64,000 nucleotides of DNA from NCBI RefSeq assembly GCF_037477895.1, contig NZ_CP132744.1:1116001-1180000 (forward strand). The letters are read 5' to 3'. This DNA comes from Mycetohabitans endofungorum (GTDB lineage Bacteria; Pseudomonadota; Gammaproteobacteria; Burkholderiales; Burkholderiaceae). Position 1 is the stretch's first letter, and each line of letters opens with the position of its first letter. Shown piece after piece: positions 46,725 to 55,801 of this stretch. The notes beneath the pieces were generated by a model. The model did no database searches, was not told the DNA's origin, and saw nothing but the letters and a program-made list of their open reading frames with translations. The position numbers were made by a program, and so were the translations under genes.

Positions 46725-47153
46725 TCATGACGGCTCGCCACTGTCCTTCATGAACGCGCGCATGAACACCAGCGCGCCGAATCCCCACATCGCATTGACG
46801 ACGAAACCGAACGCGAGGCGCGGCAGCATGTTGCCGCTAGGCCAGATACCGCGGATCGGGTCAAGCACGAACACCGTTGTTGCGGTCAGCACGACGCCGC
46901 CAAACACGAATGAGCCGAGCCATGGCGCAGGCCGTTGTGGATCGACGCGCAGCAGCCACGCCAGCACGATGCCCCATAGCGCGCCGAGCAGTGCGGTGAG
47001 CAGGAACTCGGGGACGCCGAGGGGGGCGAACGGCTTGATCGAGAACGGCAGTTGGTCGGTCAATGCGGCCGCGTGCAGCAACGCGATCGCCGCCTCGTGA
47101 AAAAACAGCACGGCGAGAAAGCCGGCAATGAACGGCAAAATGACACTTTGCAT
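46725..47153 (-). CDS. conserved membrane protein of unknown function
   Basis: The 142-residue protein has four hydrophobic segments (VILPFIAGFLAVLFFHEAAI, FLLTALLGALWGIVLAWLL, LGSFVFGGVVLTATTVFVL, LAFGFVVNAMWGFGALVFM). No enzymatic motif is visible. It stands alone on the minus strand between plus-strand genes. It resembles uncharacterised Burkholderiaceae membrane proteins by topology only. Confidence 0.75.
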   Translation of the reverse strand: MQSVILPFIAGFLAVLFFHEAAIALLHAAALTDQLPFSIKPFAPLGVPEFLLTALLGALWGIVLAWLLRVDPQRPAPWLGSFVFGGVVLTATTVFVLDPIRGIWPSGNMLPRLAFGFVVNAMWGFGALVFMRAFMKDSGEPS

Positions 47154-47511
47154 GATGGGATTGACAGACGGCAGGCGCGTGTTTGCACGCTTAGGATATT
47201 CATTATAGTGACCTCAGGTGAGGATTCGCGCATATTACGAATCGGCACAACTCAAGCTGAAAAAAGTTGCTTGGTTGGTGCAACTAGGTCATTAGGCTCG
47301 CAGTTCAGGGTGCGCCTGGCCCTGTCGATGTAGAAACACCATTTGACATCGTGTTGGCATCTTGACGTTGGCCATCACGACGCGCTTGATCGGCGGACTA
47401 AACTTAAAGGTTGGTGCTGAAGTGGTGGTGCTGGCTAAATCCACAGAAGTGTCGATCGCGCGTCTGTAGCGCGATCCTCGCCGCCGTTCAGTTGCTACAT
47501 GTCGCGCCGTG
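47154..47511. other. 358-base intergenic region
   Basis: No gene is recognised. Frames on both strands are short and lack motifs or ribosome sites. Confidence 0.35.
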
Positions 47512-47868
47512 CTACCGGGCGATCGCATCGCTTGGCAGGTGATCTCGCAGGATGCGGTCATTGGTCTTCGAATCCGGGCGCTTGATCGGCATGTTGTCCG
47601 GGTTATTGGCCTTGCCAGCGTCTTCAGGACGTTTCGACATACCACCTGCGCCGCTGCCTGGGACTGGCGCGGACGACCCAGCGCCCACAGCGGCAGATCT
47701 CGCGCCAGAGGCGCTTGCTACAGTGGGCGACGCCGCCGTGCCTGCCGGAATCGTCCAACCGGAGCACGGCGCGAGCTGGCTTGCCGCGCGGCTGGCGTAG
47801 GGCGCAGCGACTGCGGAGGTGGCCACCACTACGACGCTGTACTTCGTTAGCCATGTCATTTGCCTCAT
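47512..47868 (-). CDS. small secreted protein of unknown function
   Basis: ATG 47868 follows AAAAGGAGAAAGCG and gives 118 residues. A signal peptide (MRQMTWLTKYSVVVVATSAV, cut after ...ASRA) precedes a Ser/Ala/Gly-rich stretch and a charged C-terminus with KRPDSKTNDRILRDHLPSDA. No family is recognised. The signal and ribosome site support a real exported protein. Confidence 0.65.
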   Translation of the reverse strand: MRQMTWLTKYSVVVVATSAVAAPYASRAASQLAPCSGWTIPAGTAASPTVASASGARSAAVGAGSSAPVPGSGAGGMSKRPEDAGKANNPDNMPIKRPDSKTNDRILRDHLPSDAIAR

Positions 47869-48111
47869 CGCTTTCTCCTTTTGTCACGCCACAGCGGCCG
47901 GCGCCTGCGCGAACTCGATTCTATCTTTCATTGAAGCATAAATCGCACTGCGGGGGACTGTGCGCTGTTGCAGGCGCTGGCCATGCCGGCGGGATTATGC
48001 TGGCCGGGACCGCACCGTGGCGCCGGCGGGCATTGCCGGCCAGCACGACATATTGCCCGATGAATCGGTGCTCGAACGCACGGAAGGCCGGCGCCGCGCA
48101 ATGATGAGTTA

Positions 48112-48231
48112 ATGACGCGTATGATCGCTACAATACTCATGCTGGCCGGATGCAACACGGTGTCTGGCGCAGGGCAAGGTATCTCCACGGGCGGCGGGGC
48201 GGTAACTAACTTCGCGGAGAAGGCGAAGTAG
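48112..48231 (+). CDS. entericidin-family lipoprotein
   Basis: The 39-residue product (MTRMIATILMLAGCNTVSGA...) has a short signal with lipobox LAGC and the entericidin pattern CNTVSGAGQGISTGGGAV followed by a charged end. EcnA/EcnB-like lipoproteins are small envelope proteins linked to stress or programmed lysis in stationary phase. Too short for routine gene calling. A hairpin follows at once. Confidence 0.85.
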   Translation: MTRMIATILMLAGCNTVSGAGQGISTGGGAVTNFAEKAK

Positions 48232-48237
48232 AAAAAA

Positions 48238-48260
48238 AGCCGCAGCGCGTGCTGCGGCTG
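48238..48260. terminator. hairpin after the entericidin gene
   Basis: AGCCGCAG and CTGCGGCT form an 8-bp stem around CGCGTG. On the minus strand the stem is followed by seven T residues, so it terminates best there; on the plus strand it is preceded by A residues and may still end the entericidin mRNA. Confidence 0.65.
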
Positions 48261-48967
48261 AAGACTTTCCAATGGACCGAGTGTGGTCCAGCGATGATCG
48301 TAAAGGGCATACCCGGCCCCCTCTGTTCGCCTGGGCGCGCACTGATCCGCCAAAATGAATGAGGGAGGCTCGAGCATGGCGCCTGGTGGGCGATGGAGCA
48401 GGAGGCGAAGCCGTATCCTCTGGACGTGTAGAGCACACGGCGCTGTTTTGAGAGCCCGTGTCGACACCCGGCGGTGTATCTGTTGAAGTGGCAACCCAAA
48501 GCTGAAGATTGATGAACGGGCTGATATATGACACGAGCGTCGTCACAGCGAAGATCGTGGTTTGCCTGCTGCTGTGCTGCTAATAGCGCTTGTTGCTCAC
48601 TTCGAGTCACATGCCCGGCGTCTGTGGGATTTCTTCCGGTTTGGGTGGCACCGGCATGTTCGTTTCGGCAGCATGGTCGAAATAATTGAGGACGACGCAT
48701 ACCATCCGGCCGATGGCGTCGGCGTATGGCTCGCGCTTGGCGCCGTCGAACATAGCGAGACGGTCTGCAGCGAGCGATAACGCTTAACGGCTCCGGGCTG
48801 CTGCGATGAGTTCAAGTTTTGAGGGAATGTATTTTTGAATTAGCAATTTCTTCAGCCGTCGCAGGCTGGGTTTTTTGCGCAAAGACACGCGCGGGCGCGA
48901 AGCTGCCGCAGAGACGATAAAATATTATCTTATCCTTCATACTGCGCATTCTGCGACTGCTGCTCCA
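48261..48967. other. 707-base gap before dusA
   Basis: Only a short minus-strand frame at 48607-48753 is notable: 48 codons beginning MFDGAKREPYADAIGRMVC and ending with a Pro-rich VPPKPEEIPQTPGM. It reads like the end of a real protein but has no ribosome site or known family. The rest is empty as far as I can see. Confidence 0.3.
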
Positions 48968-49993
48968 ATGACCCATTTCGACGCCCATCGCGCCCGACGC
49001 ATCTGCGTCGCGCCGATGATGGATTGGACCGACCGCCATTGCCGCTATTTCCACCGGCAGTTATCCCGCCACGTCTACCTATACACGGAAATGGTGACGA
49101 CTGGCGCGCTGTTGTTTGGCGACGTCGCACGACACCTGTCGTTCATGCCACAGGAGGCCCCGATTGCATTACAGCTCGGCGGCAGCGAGCCGGACGAGCT
49201 CGCCCGCTGCGCGAAACTGGCAGAGCGGTGGGGCTACGATGAAGTCAACCTGAATTGCGGCTGTCCGTCCGAGCGGGTGCAGCGCGGCGCGTTCGGTGCG
49301 TGCCTCATGAAGGAGGCAACGTTGGTCGCCGATTGTGTGAAGGCAATGTGCGATGCGGTCGCAATGCCCGTGACGGTCAAGCATCGGATCGGCGTAGACG
49401 CGATCGACGACTATGAGTTCGTGCGCGACTTCGTGGGCACGGTGGCGCAAGGTGGATGTCGCGTATTTATCGTTCACGCGCGCAACGCGATACTGAAGGG
49501 CCTGTCGCCGAAAGAGAACCGCGAGATTCCACCGTTGAAGTATGACTACGCGTACCGACTCAAGCACGACTTCCCTGAGTTCGAGATCGTCATCAATGGC
49601 GGCATCAAGACGCTCGATGAGGCGCATGAACACCTGCATCACGTCGACGGCGTGATGATCGGGCGCGAAGCCTATCACAACCCCTTTCTGCTGGCAGACG
49701 TCGATAGGCGCTTCTACGAGCCGTCGGCGCTGGTGCGCACGCGCGGCGAGATCGAGCAGGCGATGATCGAGTACCTTCGGGCCGAACAAGCTCGGGGCAC
49801 CTACATCGGCGCCGTCACGCGGCATATGCTCGGGCTTTATCGCGACCAGCCTGGCGCGAGAGGGTGGCGTCGCGTGTTGTCGGATCATCGAAAGCTGGCC
49901 ACTGGCGATCCGCGCATATTCGACGAGGCGCGCGCCATGCTCAACGCCCGCCCGCTCGGGTACGATCGCATGGCGAAAGCGCATGCCGAGTGA
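48968..49993 (+). CDS. dusA: tRNA-dihydrouridine(20/20a) synthase DusA
   Basis: From ATG 48968 the product is 341 residues: RRICVAPMMDWTDRHCRYFH at the start, NLNCGCPSERVQRGAFGACL with the catalytic Cys, and VDGVMIGREAYHNPFLLADV. These are DusA-specific blocks. It reduces U20/U20a of tRNA with FMN and NADPH. Length is normal. tRNA-His follows ~130 bases later. Confidence 0.96.
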   Translation: MTHFDAHRARRICVAPMMDWTDRHCRYFHRQLSRHVYLYTEMVTTGALLFGDVARHLSFMPQEAPIALQLGGSEPDELARCAKLAERWGYDEVNLNCGCPSERVQRGAFGACLMKEATLVADCVKAMCDAVAMPVTVKHRIGVDAIDDYEFVRDFVGTVAQGGCRVFIVHARNAILKGLSPKENREIPPLKYDYAYRLKHDFPEFEIVINGGIKTLDEAHEHLHHVDGVMIGREAYHNPFLLADVDRRFYEPSALVRTRGEIEQAMIEYLRAEQARGTYIGAVTRHMLGLYRDQPGARGWRRVLSDHRKLATGDPRIFDEARAMLNARPLGYDRMAKAHAE

Positions 49994-50126
49994 AGCCAGT
50001 ATCTGGGTCAGAATTTTTTGCGTTCTACCGCTAGCAAAATGGGAAATCCCTGCGTATAATTTCGGTCTTCGCTGGTGATCGTTCTTACCGGCGTGCAGCG
50101 TTCCTCGATATATCGGTTCCTGCAGT

Positions 50127-50203
50127 GGTGGCCGTAGCTCAGTTGGTAGAGTCCAGGATTGTGATTCCTGTTGTCGTGGGTTCGAGTCCCATCGGCCACC
50201 CCA
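50127..50203 (+). tRNA. tRNA-His (GUG)
   Basis: The sequence GTGGCCG...CGGCCAC closes the acceptor arm, with an extra G (50127) opposite C73 as in tRNA-His, anticodon GTG in the loop ATTGTGATT, T arm GGTTCGAGTCCC and an encoded CCA at 50201-50203. Confidence 0.95.
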
Positions 50204-50230
50204 AAGAATTTATAAGAATCAAGCATTTAG

Positions 50231-50270
50231 AAAACGGCGCTGAGGTGTTACCCAGTGCCGTTTTTGCTTT
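50231..50270 (+). terminator. terminator of tRNA-His
   Basis: AAAACGGC and GCCGTTTT form the stem, with a further CTG/CAG pairing inside, followed by TTTTTGCTTT on the plus strand. It lies 27 bases past the tRNA. Confidence 0.75.
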
Positions 50271-50363
50271 GCCATTCCCAATTTGGGCATTACATACCTC
50301 GCCGCTTCACGATCTTTGTGCGATCGTAGACAGCAACTTTGAAATGGCCAGCGTGATCTCGAT

Positions 50364-51847
50364 AGTCGGACCTGAACAATCCGTCCAGGCTTATGCAGCA
50401 AGGCTGGGAAGCTGAAAAGGTATTGTGGGAATTGCAAGAGACAGGCATATTGGCGTGAATTTCCTGCAAATTTCGACGAGGGTTGAATGGGTCCGAAGAC
50501 GCCGGCGCCAGAGGGAGATTTGTTCCGCCAGCCGCTGCGCGAGCAGATCAACTTAAAGCATCCATTGGTTCGTCTGGCCGATCTGATTGATTGTGACCGA
50601 TTGAGCACGGCGATGAGCGCGAGCTTCGTGTCGCAGCGCGGCCGGCCGGCAACGTCGCCGCGTTTGATCGCGGGGCTGCTGTACTTGCAGCATGCGTTCG
50701 ACTTGTCGGATGAGGACGTGGTCTGGCAATGGCTGGAGAACCCATATTGGCAGGTGTTCACCGGCCAGACGTACTTGCAGACGAAGCCGCCGATTGATCC
50801 GTCGAGCCTGACGCGCTGGCGCAAGCGGCTAGGCGAAGCCGGCGTTGAAGAACTGTTGGCCGAGACGATCGAAGCGGCCAAACGCGCGAACGTCATCAAG
50901 ACTTCGAGCCTGAAGCGGGTGATCGTCGATACGACGGTGATGGAAAAGGCGATTGCGCATCCTACCGACTCGCGTCTGCTCGAGCGTTGCCGGGAACATC
51001 TGGTCAAAGCGGCCGCCCGGCACAGGCTGAAGCTGCGGCAAAATTACAATCGCGAGGCGCCGCGTCTGGCAAGCCAGGTAGGCCGCTATGCGCATGCGAA
51101 GCAGTACAAGCGGATGAACAAAGCGCTGCGCACTTTGCGTTCTCGAGTAGGACGCGTGATGCGTGATGTCCAGAGGCAGCTGGACGGCGTCGCTGAGCAA
51201 AGTCGCGCGGCGTTGGAAGCGCTGCTTGGCCGCACGAAGCGAATTCTCACGCAAAAGCACAAGGACAAAAACAAGCTGTATGCGCTGCATGCGCCGGAAG
51301 TCGAGTGCTTGGCGAAAGGCAAACCACGCAAGCCGTACGAATTCGGCGTGAAGGTGTCGATCACGACGACGCACAAGGAGGGTCTGGTAATCGGAGCTCG
51401 TTCGATGCCCGGCAATCCCTACGATGGACACACGCTAGCCGAAGCGTTGGAACAGGCGGCGATCCTAAGCGACGTTCAGCCGCAGATGGCTGTCGTGGAC
51501 CGCGGCTACAAGGGCGTCGCGGTCGATGGCGTGAAGCTCTATCATCCCGGCTTGCGACGCGGCATCACGCGCGGCCTGCGAGCAATGATTCGGCGTCGCA
51601 GTGCAATCGAGCCGGCCATCGGACACATGAAGTCAGACGGCAAGCTCGATCGAAATTGGCTCAAGGGTACGCTGGGCGATGCGATTCATGCGGTGCTGTG
51701 CGGCGCCGGCCACAACCTGCGCATGATCCTGCGCAAGCTGCGGCTTTTTTGCGCCCTGATCTGGCTTGCTCTGCTCAATCGTGAGGCTCACATGGTGTCA
51801 GCAGCATGAATTCGCCGCAGAGCAAAGCGTATTGTTCAGGACAGACT
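50364..51847 (+). mobile_element. complete IS5-family-like insertion sequence, 1484 bp
   Basis: The left end AGTCGGACCTGAACAAT and the right end (reverse complement AGTCTGTCCTGAACAAT) are 17-bp terminal inverted repeats with 15 matches. The 4-bp sequence CGAT flanks both ends (50360-50363 and 51848-51851), a target-site duplication of the size usual for the IS5 family. One intact transposase gene fills it. It sits ~160 bases past tRNA-His. Confidence 0.85.
50487..51809 (+). CDS. IS5-family DDE transposase
   Basis: The 440-residue protein starts FRQPLREQINLKHPLVRLAD, has GRPATSPRLIAGLLYLQHAF and DPSSLTRWRKRLGEAGVEEL, and a C-terminal DDE region: RVIVDTTVMEKAIAHPTDSR, PQMAVVDRGYKGVAVDG and RRRSAIEPAIGHMKSDGKLD (Asp-Asp-Glu). 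All three acidic residues are present, so the element may be active. It lies inside inverted repeats with a fresh-looking target duplication. Confidence 0.93.
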   Translation: MGPKTPAPEGDLFRQPLREQINLKHPLVRLADLIDCDRLSTAMSASFVSQRGRPATSPRLIAGLLYLQHAFDLSDEDVVWQWLENPYWQVFTGQTYLQTKPPIDPSSLTRWRKRLGEAGVEELLAETIEAAKRANVIKTSSLKRVIVDTTVMEKAIAHPTDSRLLERCREHLVKAAARHRLKLRQNYNREAPRLASQVGRYAHAKQYKRMNKALRTLRSRVGRVMRDVQRQLDGVAEQSRAALEALLGRTKRILTQKHKDKNKLYALHAPEVECLAKGKPRKPYEFGVKVSITTTHKEGLVIGARSMPGNPYDGHTLAEALEQAAILSDVQPQMAVVDRGYKGVAVDGVKLYHPGLRRGITRGLRAMIRRRSAIEPAIGHMKSDGKLDRNWLKGTLGDAIHAVLCGAGHNLRMILRKLRLFCALIWLALLNREAHMVSAA

Positions 51848-52048
51848 CGATAGCCTATCTGCAGCCGCGGCAAGTCGAGAAGTTTGAGCCTCCGATTGCC
51901 CGCCAACGTGGCGTATGCCGCGGCCATTCCGACGATGGTCCTTTGGCCGCCGAGCGATGCGATCTAAGACGTGAACGCCAGGAAGCCTTCCAGTTCCGCT
52001 GCCTCGGTGCGCGGATGCTCCTCGTTGCGCCGCACTTCACAACAGGGC

Positions 52049-52300
52049 ACGGAAACGCTTTTTAACAACAAGCGCGTTGCCCGCTTCGCCACTATCGAGG
52101 CGGTCGCCATACGGAAATTGCAGCAACTGCACGCTGCCGTTGCTCTGGATTTTTTGAAGATTCCGCCGGGAAATCAGCTGGAGGCCGTGAAGCGAGATCG
52201 AATCAGCCAGTAAAGCATCCGCGTTAATAACCAATGGCACGTATGTTTCAAGTTCGCAAATGGCAATGCGACGGATGTGGAAATTGTCAACTACCATTAA
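52049..52300 (+). pseudogene. higB: HigB toxin, nonsense and 5'-truncated
   Basis: The frame reads TETLFNNKRVARFATIEAVA, RKLQQLHAAVALDFLKIPPG and then a TAA at 52211-52213 where Tyr or His is normal, followed in frame by SIRVNNQWHVCFKF and DVEIVNYH, stop. This is the HigB/RelE-like plasmid-maintenance toxin with one nonsense mutation, and its N-terminal block (MIxSFxCKDTEA) is replaced. The toxin is therefore inactive. higA follows 22 bases later. Confidence 0.85.
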
Positions 52301-52322
52301 ACTATTATCGGGAGATGAACTT

Positions 52323-52625
52323 ATGGCACGGGAAGTTCCGCTGGCGACGCCTGGTGAAATTCTGGCACGCGAATGGCTTGAGCCAATGGGCATTTCGCAA
52401 TATGCTCTGGCGAAAGCGATCGAGGTGCCACCGCGTCGTATCAACGAGATCATTAAACACGGTCGTGCCATCACGGCTGATACAGCTGTGCGGTTGGGCG
52501 CTTTCTTTGGTGTTGATCCGCAAAGCTGGATGAGCCTCCAGACGCACTACGATACGGAAATGACGAAGGAGCGGATCGGTGCCGAGAAAATCGCTGCGAT
52601 CCGGCAACTTGCAACGTCGGTTTGA
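52323..52625 (+). CDS. higA: HigA-family antitoxin
   Basis: ATG 52323 follows CGGGAGATGAACTT and gives 100 residues: PLATPGEILAREWLEPMGIS, a HTH_3/XRE domain (QYALAKAIEVPPRRINEIIK, GRAITADTAVRLGAFFGVDP), and SWMSLQTHYDTEMTK. HigA neutralises HigB and represses the operon. Here its toxin partner is dead, so it is an orphan antitoxin or may protect against another HigB elsewhere. Confidence 0.93.
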   Translation: MAREVPLATPGEILAREWLEPMGISQYALAKAIEVPPRRINEIIKHGRAITADTAVRLGAFFGVDPQSWMSLQTHYDTEMTKERIGAEKIAAIRQLATSV

Positions 52626-53120
52626 CATAGCGCAAACCATGCACAATAATCTGCGATATTTGATACATGTCAAATGTACGTCCAAGCCTGCTAAACGAAA
52701 GCCAGCGGGTTTTTTGCGTTTACCGACTCATCGGCCATTTAGACCGTCAAATTGCAGTCCAGGACAAGCCGGCAAGTGTCCACGGCAATTTCGGCATTGC
52801 GTCAAGCTTTTGTCATTACCGGCAACGATGCGCTGCATCTATGTACAGCATGGGGACGCACTGACCTGAACGTACTGCGACAAGAAACTAGTTAAAAGTC
52901 AGAGAAATTAAAGGTTAGGAAGAGAAAAATTTTTCTACATCATTGTTTTGCCCACCTTGCAGCTTAATAAAAGTTTTTCCGGTAAGGCGGGCGCCCGAAG
53001 CACAGGCGCAATAAGACGATAAGATTTATAGTTTTTATTTGTGGTGGTTGTCATATAAGAGGAAAAATTTTGACTAAGCTTTATTAGCGGCTATTTGTTT
53101 GTTGTTGATTTTTGCATGTT
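52626..53120. other. 495-base AT-rich gap
   Basis: No gene, repeat or RNA is recognised between higA and the AT-rich secreted-protein gene. GC content drops visibly toward 53000. Confidence 0.35.
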
Positions 53121-53444
53121 TTAGCGGTACCTTTCGATAAGAATATAGGGGGTGCCTTCTTGTAAATGTTTGCTCATAGAGGGGCCTATTGTGTAAACTC
53201 CAATAATACGGAAACCCATGCTATAAAGTTGTGATGTGGTTGCTGCTGGTCTATAAAAAAACCTTTCCATAATTTCGTCATCGCATATCCATTTCATATT
53301 AATTCCAATTTCTGTGCTGGCTATAATGGTTTTCCCTCTTTCCGCTTGTTTTGCGGGAAAACAAAACCCGCCATCCATTGCAAATGCATTTTTTGTTGTG
53401 AAGAATGCCATGCAAATTAAAGAGATAAAAAATTTATTATTCAT
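53121..53444 (-). CDS. AT-rich small secreted protein, unknown function
   Basis: ATG 53444 follows a strong AAAGGAGAGGC and gives 107 residues. A signal peptide (MNNKFFISLICMAFFTTKNA, cut after AFA) precedes an ~85-residue mature domain with two Cys (GGFCFPAKQ and KWICDDE) that could pair, and an end reading TPYILIERYR. No family is recognised. Codons are much more AT-rich than the neighbours, which suggests recent transfer. It could be an exported host- or competitor-directed protein. Confidence 0.7.
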   Translation of the reverse strand: MNNKFFISLICMAFFTTKNAFAMDGGFCFPAKQAERGKTIIASTEIGINMKWICDDEIMERFFYRPAATTSQLYSMGFRIIGVYTIGPSMSKHLQEGTPYILIERYR

Positions 53445-53768
53445 TCTGCCTCTCCTTTGATGAATAAATTAAGAGACGTGACACAATGCGGACGTAAATG
53501 CACTTATAACAAGCTTGTCAGATGGCGCAATAAAAATTTCTCATGTGTGAGTGCGTCACTAGCAAGCCGTTACTTATCCTCACGCTCACCAAGCGTAACA
53601 TGCGTTTTTCCAGATGGCTAGTATGAGAAGCCCAACTAACATGGCAACGTAACACATCGATGAAGGATACCGAATAATCCGCCATATTTGTTATAAATCA
53701 TGCCAGGCGTGTGAACAAGTTTGCTGAGAAAAAAGCCAGCGTTCACTAATTAGAATGCACTGTGAACG
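53445..53768. other. 324-base AT-rich gap
   Basis: No gene is recognised. It separates the secreted-protein gene from the yafQ remnant. Confidence 0.35.
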
Positions 53769-54046
53769 TTAACACCCGAATATTTCACTGTGTGAACCAA
53801 GCGGCGTTAATGAATGTCGGAATTCGACTTTCGGTAGGTCAGTCAGTAGTAGTTCGGGTTTAATGTGGCAATCGCGGTAGCCTACCCAACCGCCGGAAAG
53901 GTCGTGGGCACGGTAGCGAGCGACCAACGGCTGGTTGATCGTTAGAGCGCGTAGTACCGGCTTGACCGCATCATTCAGTGTGGCGCGATGTCGCCCTTGG
54001 CCTCTCGCTTGTCGTCACGCTTGAATGCAGACGATCGGTCATTCAT
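53769..54046 (-). pseudogene. yafQ: YafQ-type toxin with a one-base frameshift
   Basis: The start reads MNDRSSAFKRDDKREAKG; after a one-base loss near 53993-53996 the next frame continues RHRATLNDAVKPVLRAL, then ARYRAHDLSGGWVGYRDCHI and ends LGSHSEIFG with stop at 53769. These are the RelE-superfamily YafQ blocks, including the GYRDCHI catalytic region and the LGSHSE end. The total length is not a multiple of three. No DinJ-type antitoxin gene is found upstream. Confidence 0.85.
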
Positions 54047-54530
54047 CGAATAGCCAAGCCAATGGCGATCGCCTGAGCGGGTTGTCGCCATGGTTACCTG
54101 CGTAACAATTGGCAGCCCAACCATTGCCGCGCGGCTCTGACGTGACTTCTCGATTCTATGCAATTACCTGACGCCATAACTCAAGCATGGAGAAAAATAA
54201 TCCGGGATTTGCATAATCATTCAATAACCGTGAGATTAACAATTCAATCGAACTGCAATTATCGGATCACGCCGCAGAATGTTATGAATTTCTTGAACGG
54301 ACTGAACTGAGAGCAGCAAGAGTGCCAAGCAAATATTGACGCCGCCGCTGTTCCCAACTGCGGTGAAGTCGCTTCATGCGTGCGTTCAACGCTACTAAGC
54401 GTGAGGGGGGACGAGTTGAAGGGCTTTCGCCCATCATACGAAGGTGTGCCTGCTTACCGGCCTTAAGCGCGGAGCTGGACGCTCGGAGAGCGCCAGCTCA
54501 ACCTATTTCAACACGGGTGTGCGTGCTTGC
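54047..54530. other. 484-base gap between yafQ remnant and the chitin-active gene
   Basis: No antitoxin, IS end or other gene is recognised here on either strand. Confidence 0.35.
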
Positions 54531-55274
54531 TCACTCACGCACGATCGTTACATCACTGCAATTAAAAAACCCCTCGTTGCCTGCATCTATACGTTGCCAG
54601 TAGCTATAAAGAACCGCATCGCCTTTACGATCTTCCGGAATAGAAACGTTGAGTTTATAAAATGACCGTACATTCGGCAAATGGCCTTCGCCATTAGCGG
54701 GCACCGGGGCCGGAGCGGGTGCATCGTAAATTAGGTCAAGATCAGACCAGGTTAGTGGTCGAGTCGGATCGTATGAGGGCTTGGAGATAAACACACGCAT
54801 GCGTGAAGGATTATGTGCCGTCGTGTTTTCCCAGACCAGCTCTATAGCACCATTTTTGGGGGTAATTTTGGTTTTACGCCAAAGGGTCGTGGGTGTACGG
54901 TCCAGTCCCTGCTTACGCGGGTCACCTCCCGCGCACAGTAGCCCGTCGGGCACGGCCTTTATGATTTCGCTAAAATCCTCGGGATCCCTTGGATTGGCAG
55001 AAACCTCATTCCACTGCACAAACGGGTAAGGACTGTTGTCGCCTGCGCGATAGGCGGCCCGGCAATCAGCGTTCGGAATATCGGAGCCGTTGGGTGCCCC
55101 CCAATAGCCTCCGTCCAAATTGCATTGATACTGTCGGGCGATCGGAAAGCCTACTGCGCCATGCGCGCTCACTTCCTGCACCACGCCGCTTATGCCTACT
55201 ATCCCCGCTAACCATAGCCAAGTCGCACGCCAGCCCAGGCTAGAACGCCCCAAATTTCTTCTCATCTTTTTCAT
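54531..55274 (-). CDS. AA10 lytic polysaccharide monooxygenase (chitin-binding protein)
   Basis: ATG 55274 follows AAGGAGAAAGCG and gives 247 residues. A signal peptide ends VSA, exposing HGAVGFPIARQYQC: the N-terminal His of the copper histidine brace. The second His is in WENTTAHNPSRMRVFI. Other AA10 features are GGYWGAPNGSDIPNADC, FVQWNEVSANPRD and the C-terminal DAVLYSYWQRIDAGNEGFFN. It would be exported and bind or oxidise crystalline chitin. In Mycetohabitans rhizoxinica a secreted chitin-binding protein aids entry into Rhizopus hyphae; a like role here is an inference. Confidence 0.93.
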   Translation of the reverse strand: MKKMRRNLGRSSLGWRATWLWLAGIVGISGVVQEVSAHGAVGFPIARQYQCNLDGGYWGAPNGSDIPNADCRAAYRAGDNSPYPFVQWNEVSANPRDPEDFSEIIKAVPDGLLCAGGDPRKQGLDRTPTTLWRKTKITPKNGAIELVWENTTAHNPSRMRVFISKPSYDPTRPLTWSDLDLIYDAPAPAPVPANGEGHLPNVRSFYKLNVSIPEDRKGDAVLYSYWQRIDAGNEGFFNCSDVTIVRE

Positions 55275-55801
55275 CGCTTTCTCCTTGAGATAAAAATTTA
55301 GCTTGTACCGCACCCGCTCCCAAATAGTTAGGCCGATCACTACGATGCCTAACACCATTGCAACAGCCAACCGACATACCTACCGGATACGCCGATCTAC
55401 TTCTTGCTCGTTTGCCCACGGATCCACGCAAGCTGAATTAAACACGCTGAGTGATACAGGCCACTCGATACGTTGTTCCAGTCGCGCTTCTCCGTGTAAC
55501 CCATTTTTTCGCGCTCGCTATCAGTCTCATGGCGCTTTGCGATTTTTCAGCCAGTAACCCGTTTTTCTTCTAGACGGCTACGCACCGAAGCAACTCCATA
55601 GAATCACTTCGCTAAATATTATAGTAAGGTTGCGACTTGCTTCGGAACTTACTGTAGCCTAGGTATATTACTTTCGCAAGCAATTTTCATAAGTCGACAA
55701 GCACGCACGGGTCACGCACGCACGAGTGCGGCTTCGCTTGGTGAAGGGCACACAAAACTTGTCAAACAGCTACGATTAACTCAAAAAAAGCCAAAAAGTG
55801 C
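55275..55801. other. 527-base gap upstream of the chitin-active gene
   Basis: Promoter DNA and probably debris. A minus-strand frame near 55400-55500 reads EKRDWNNVSSGLYHSACLI, which I cannot assign. No gene is supported. Confidence 0.35.

Noticed and set aside
50219..51007. 262-codon minus-strand frame over the IS
   Set aside because: It overlaps the left half of the transposase gene, crosses the IS end and has no motif.
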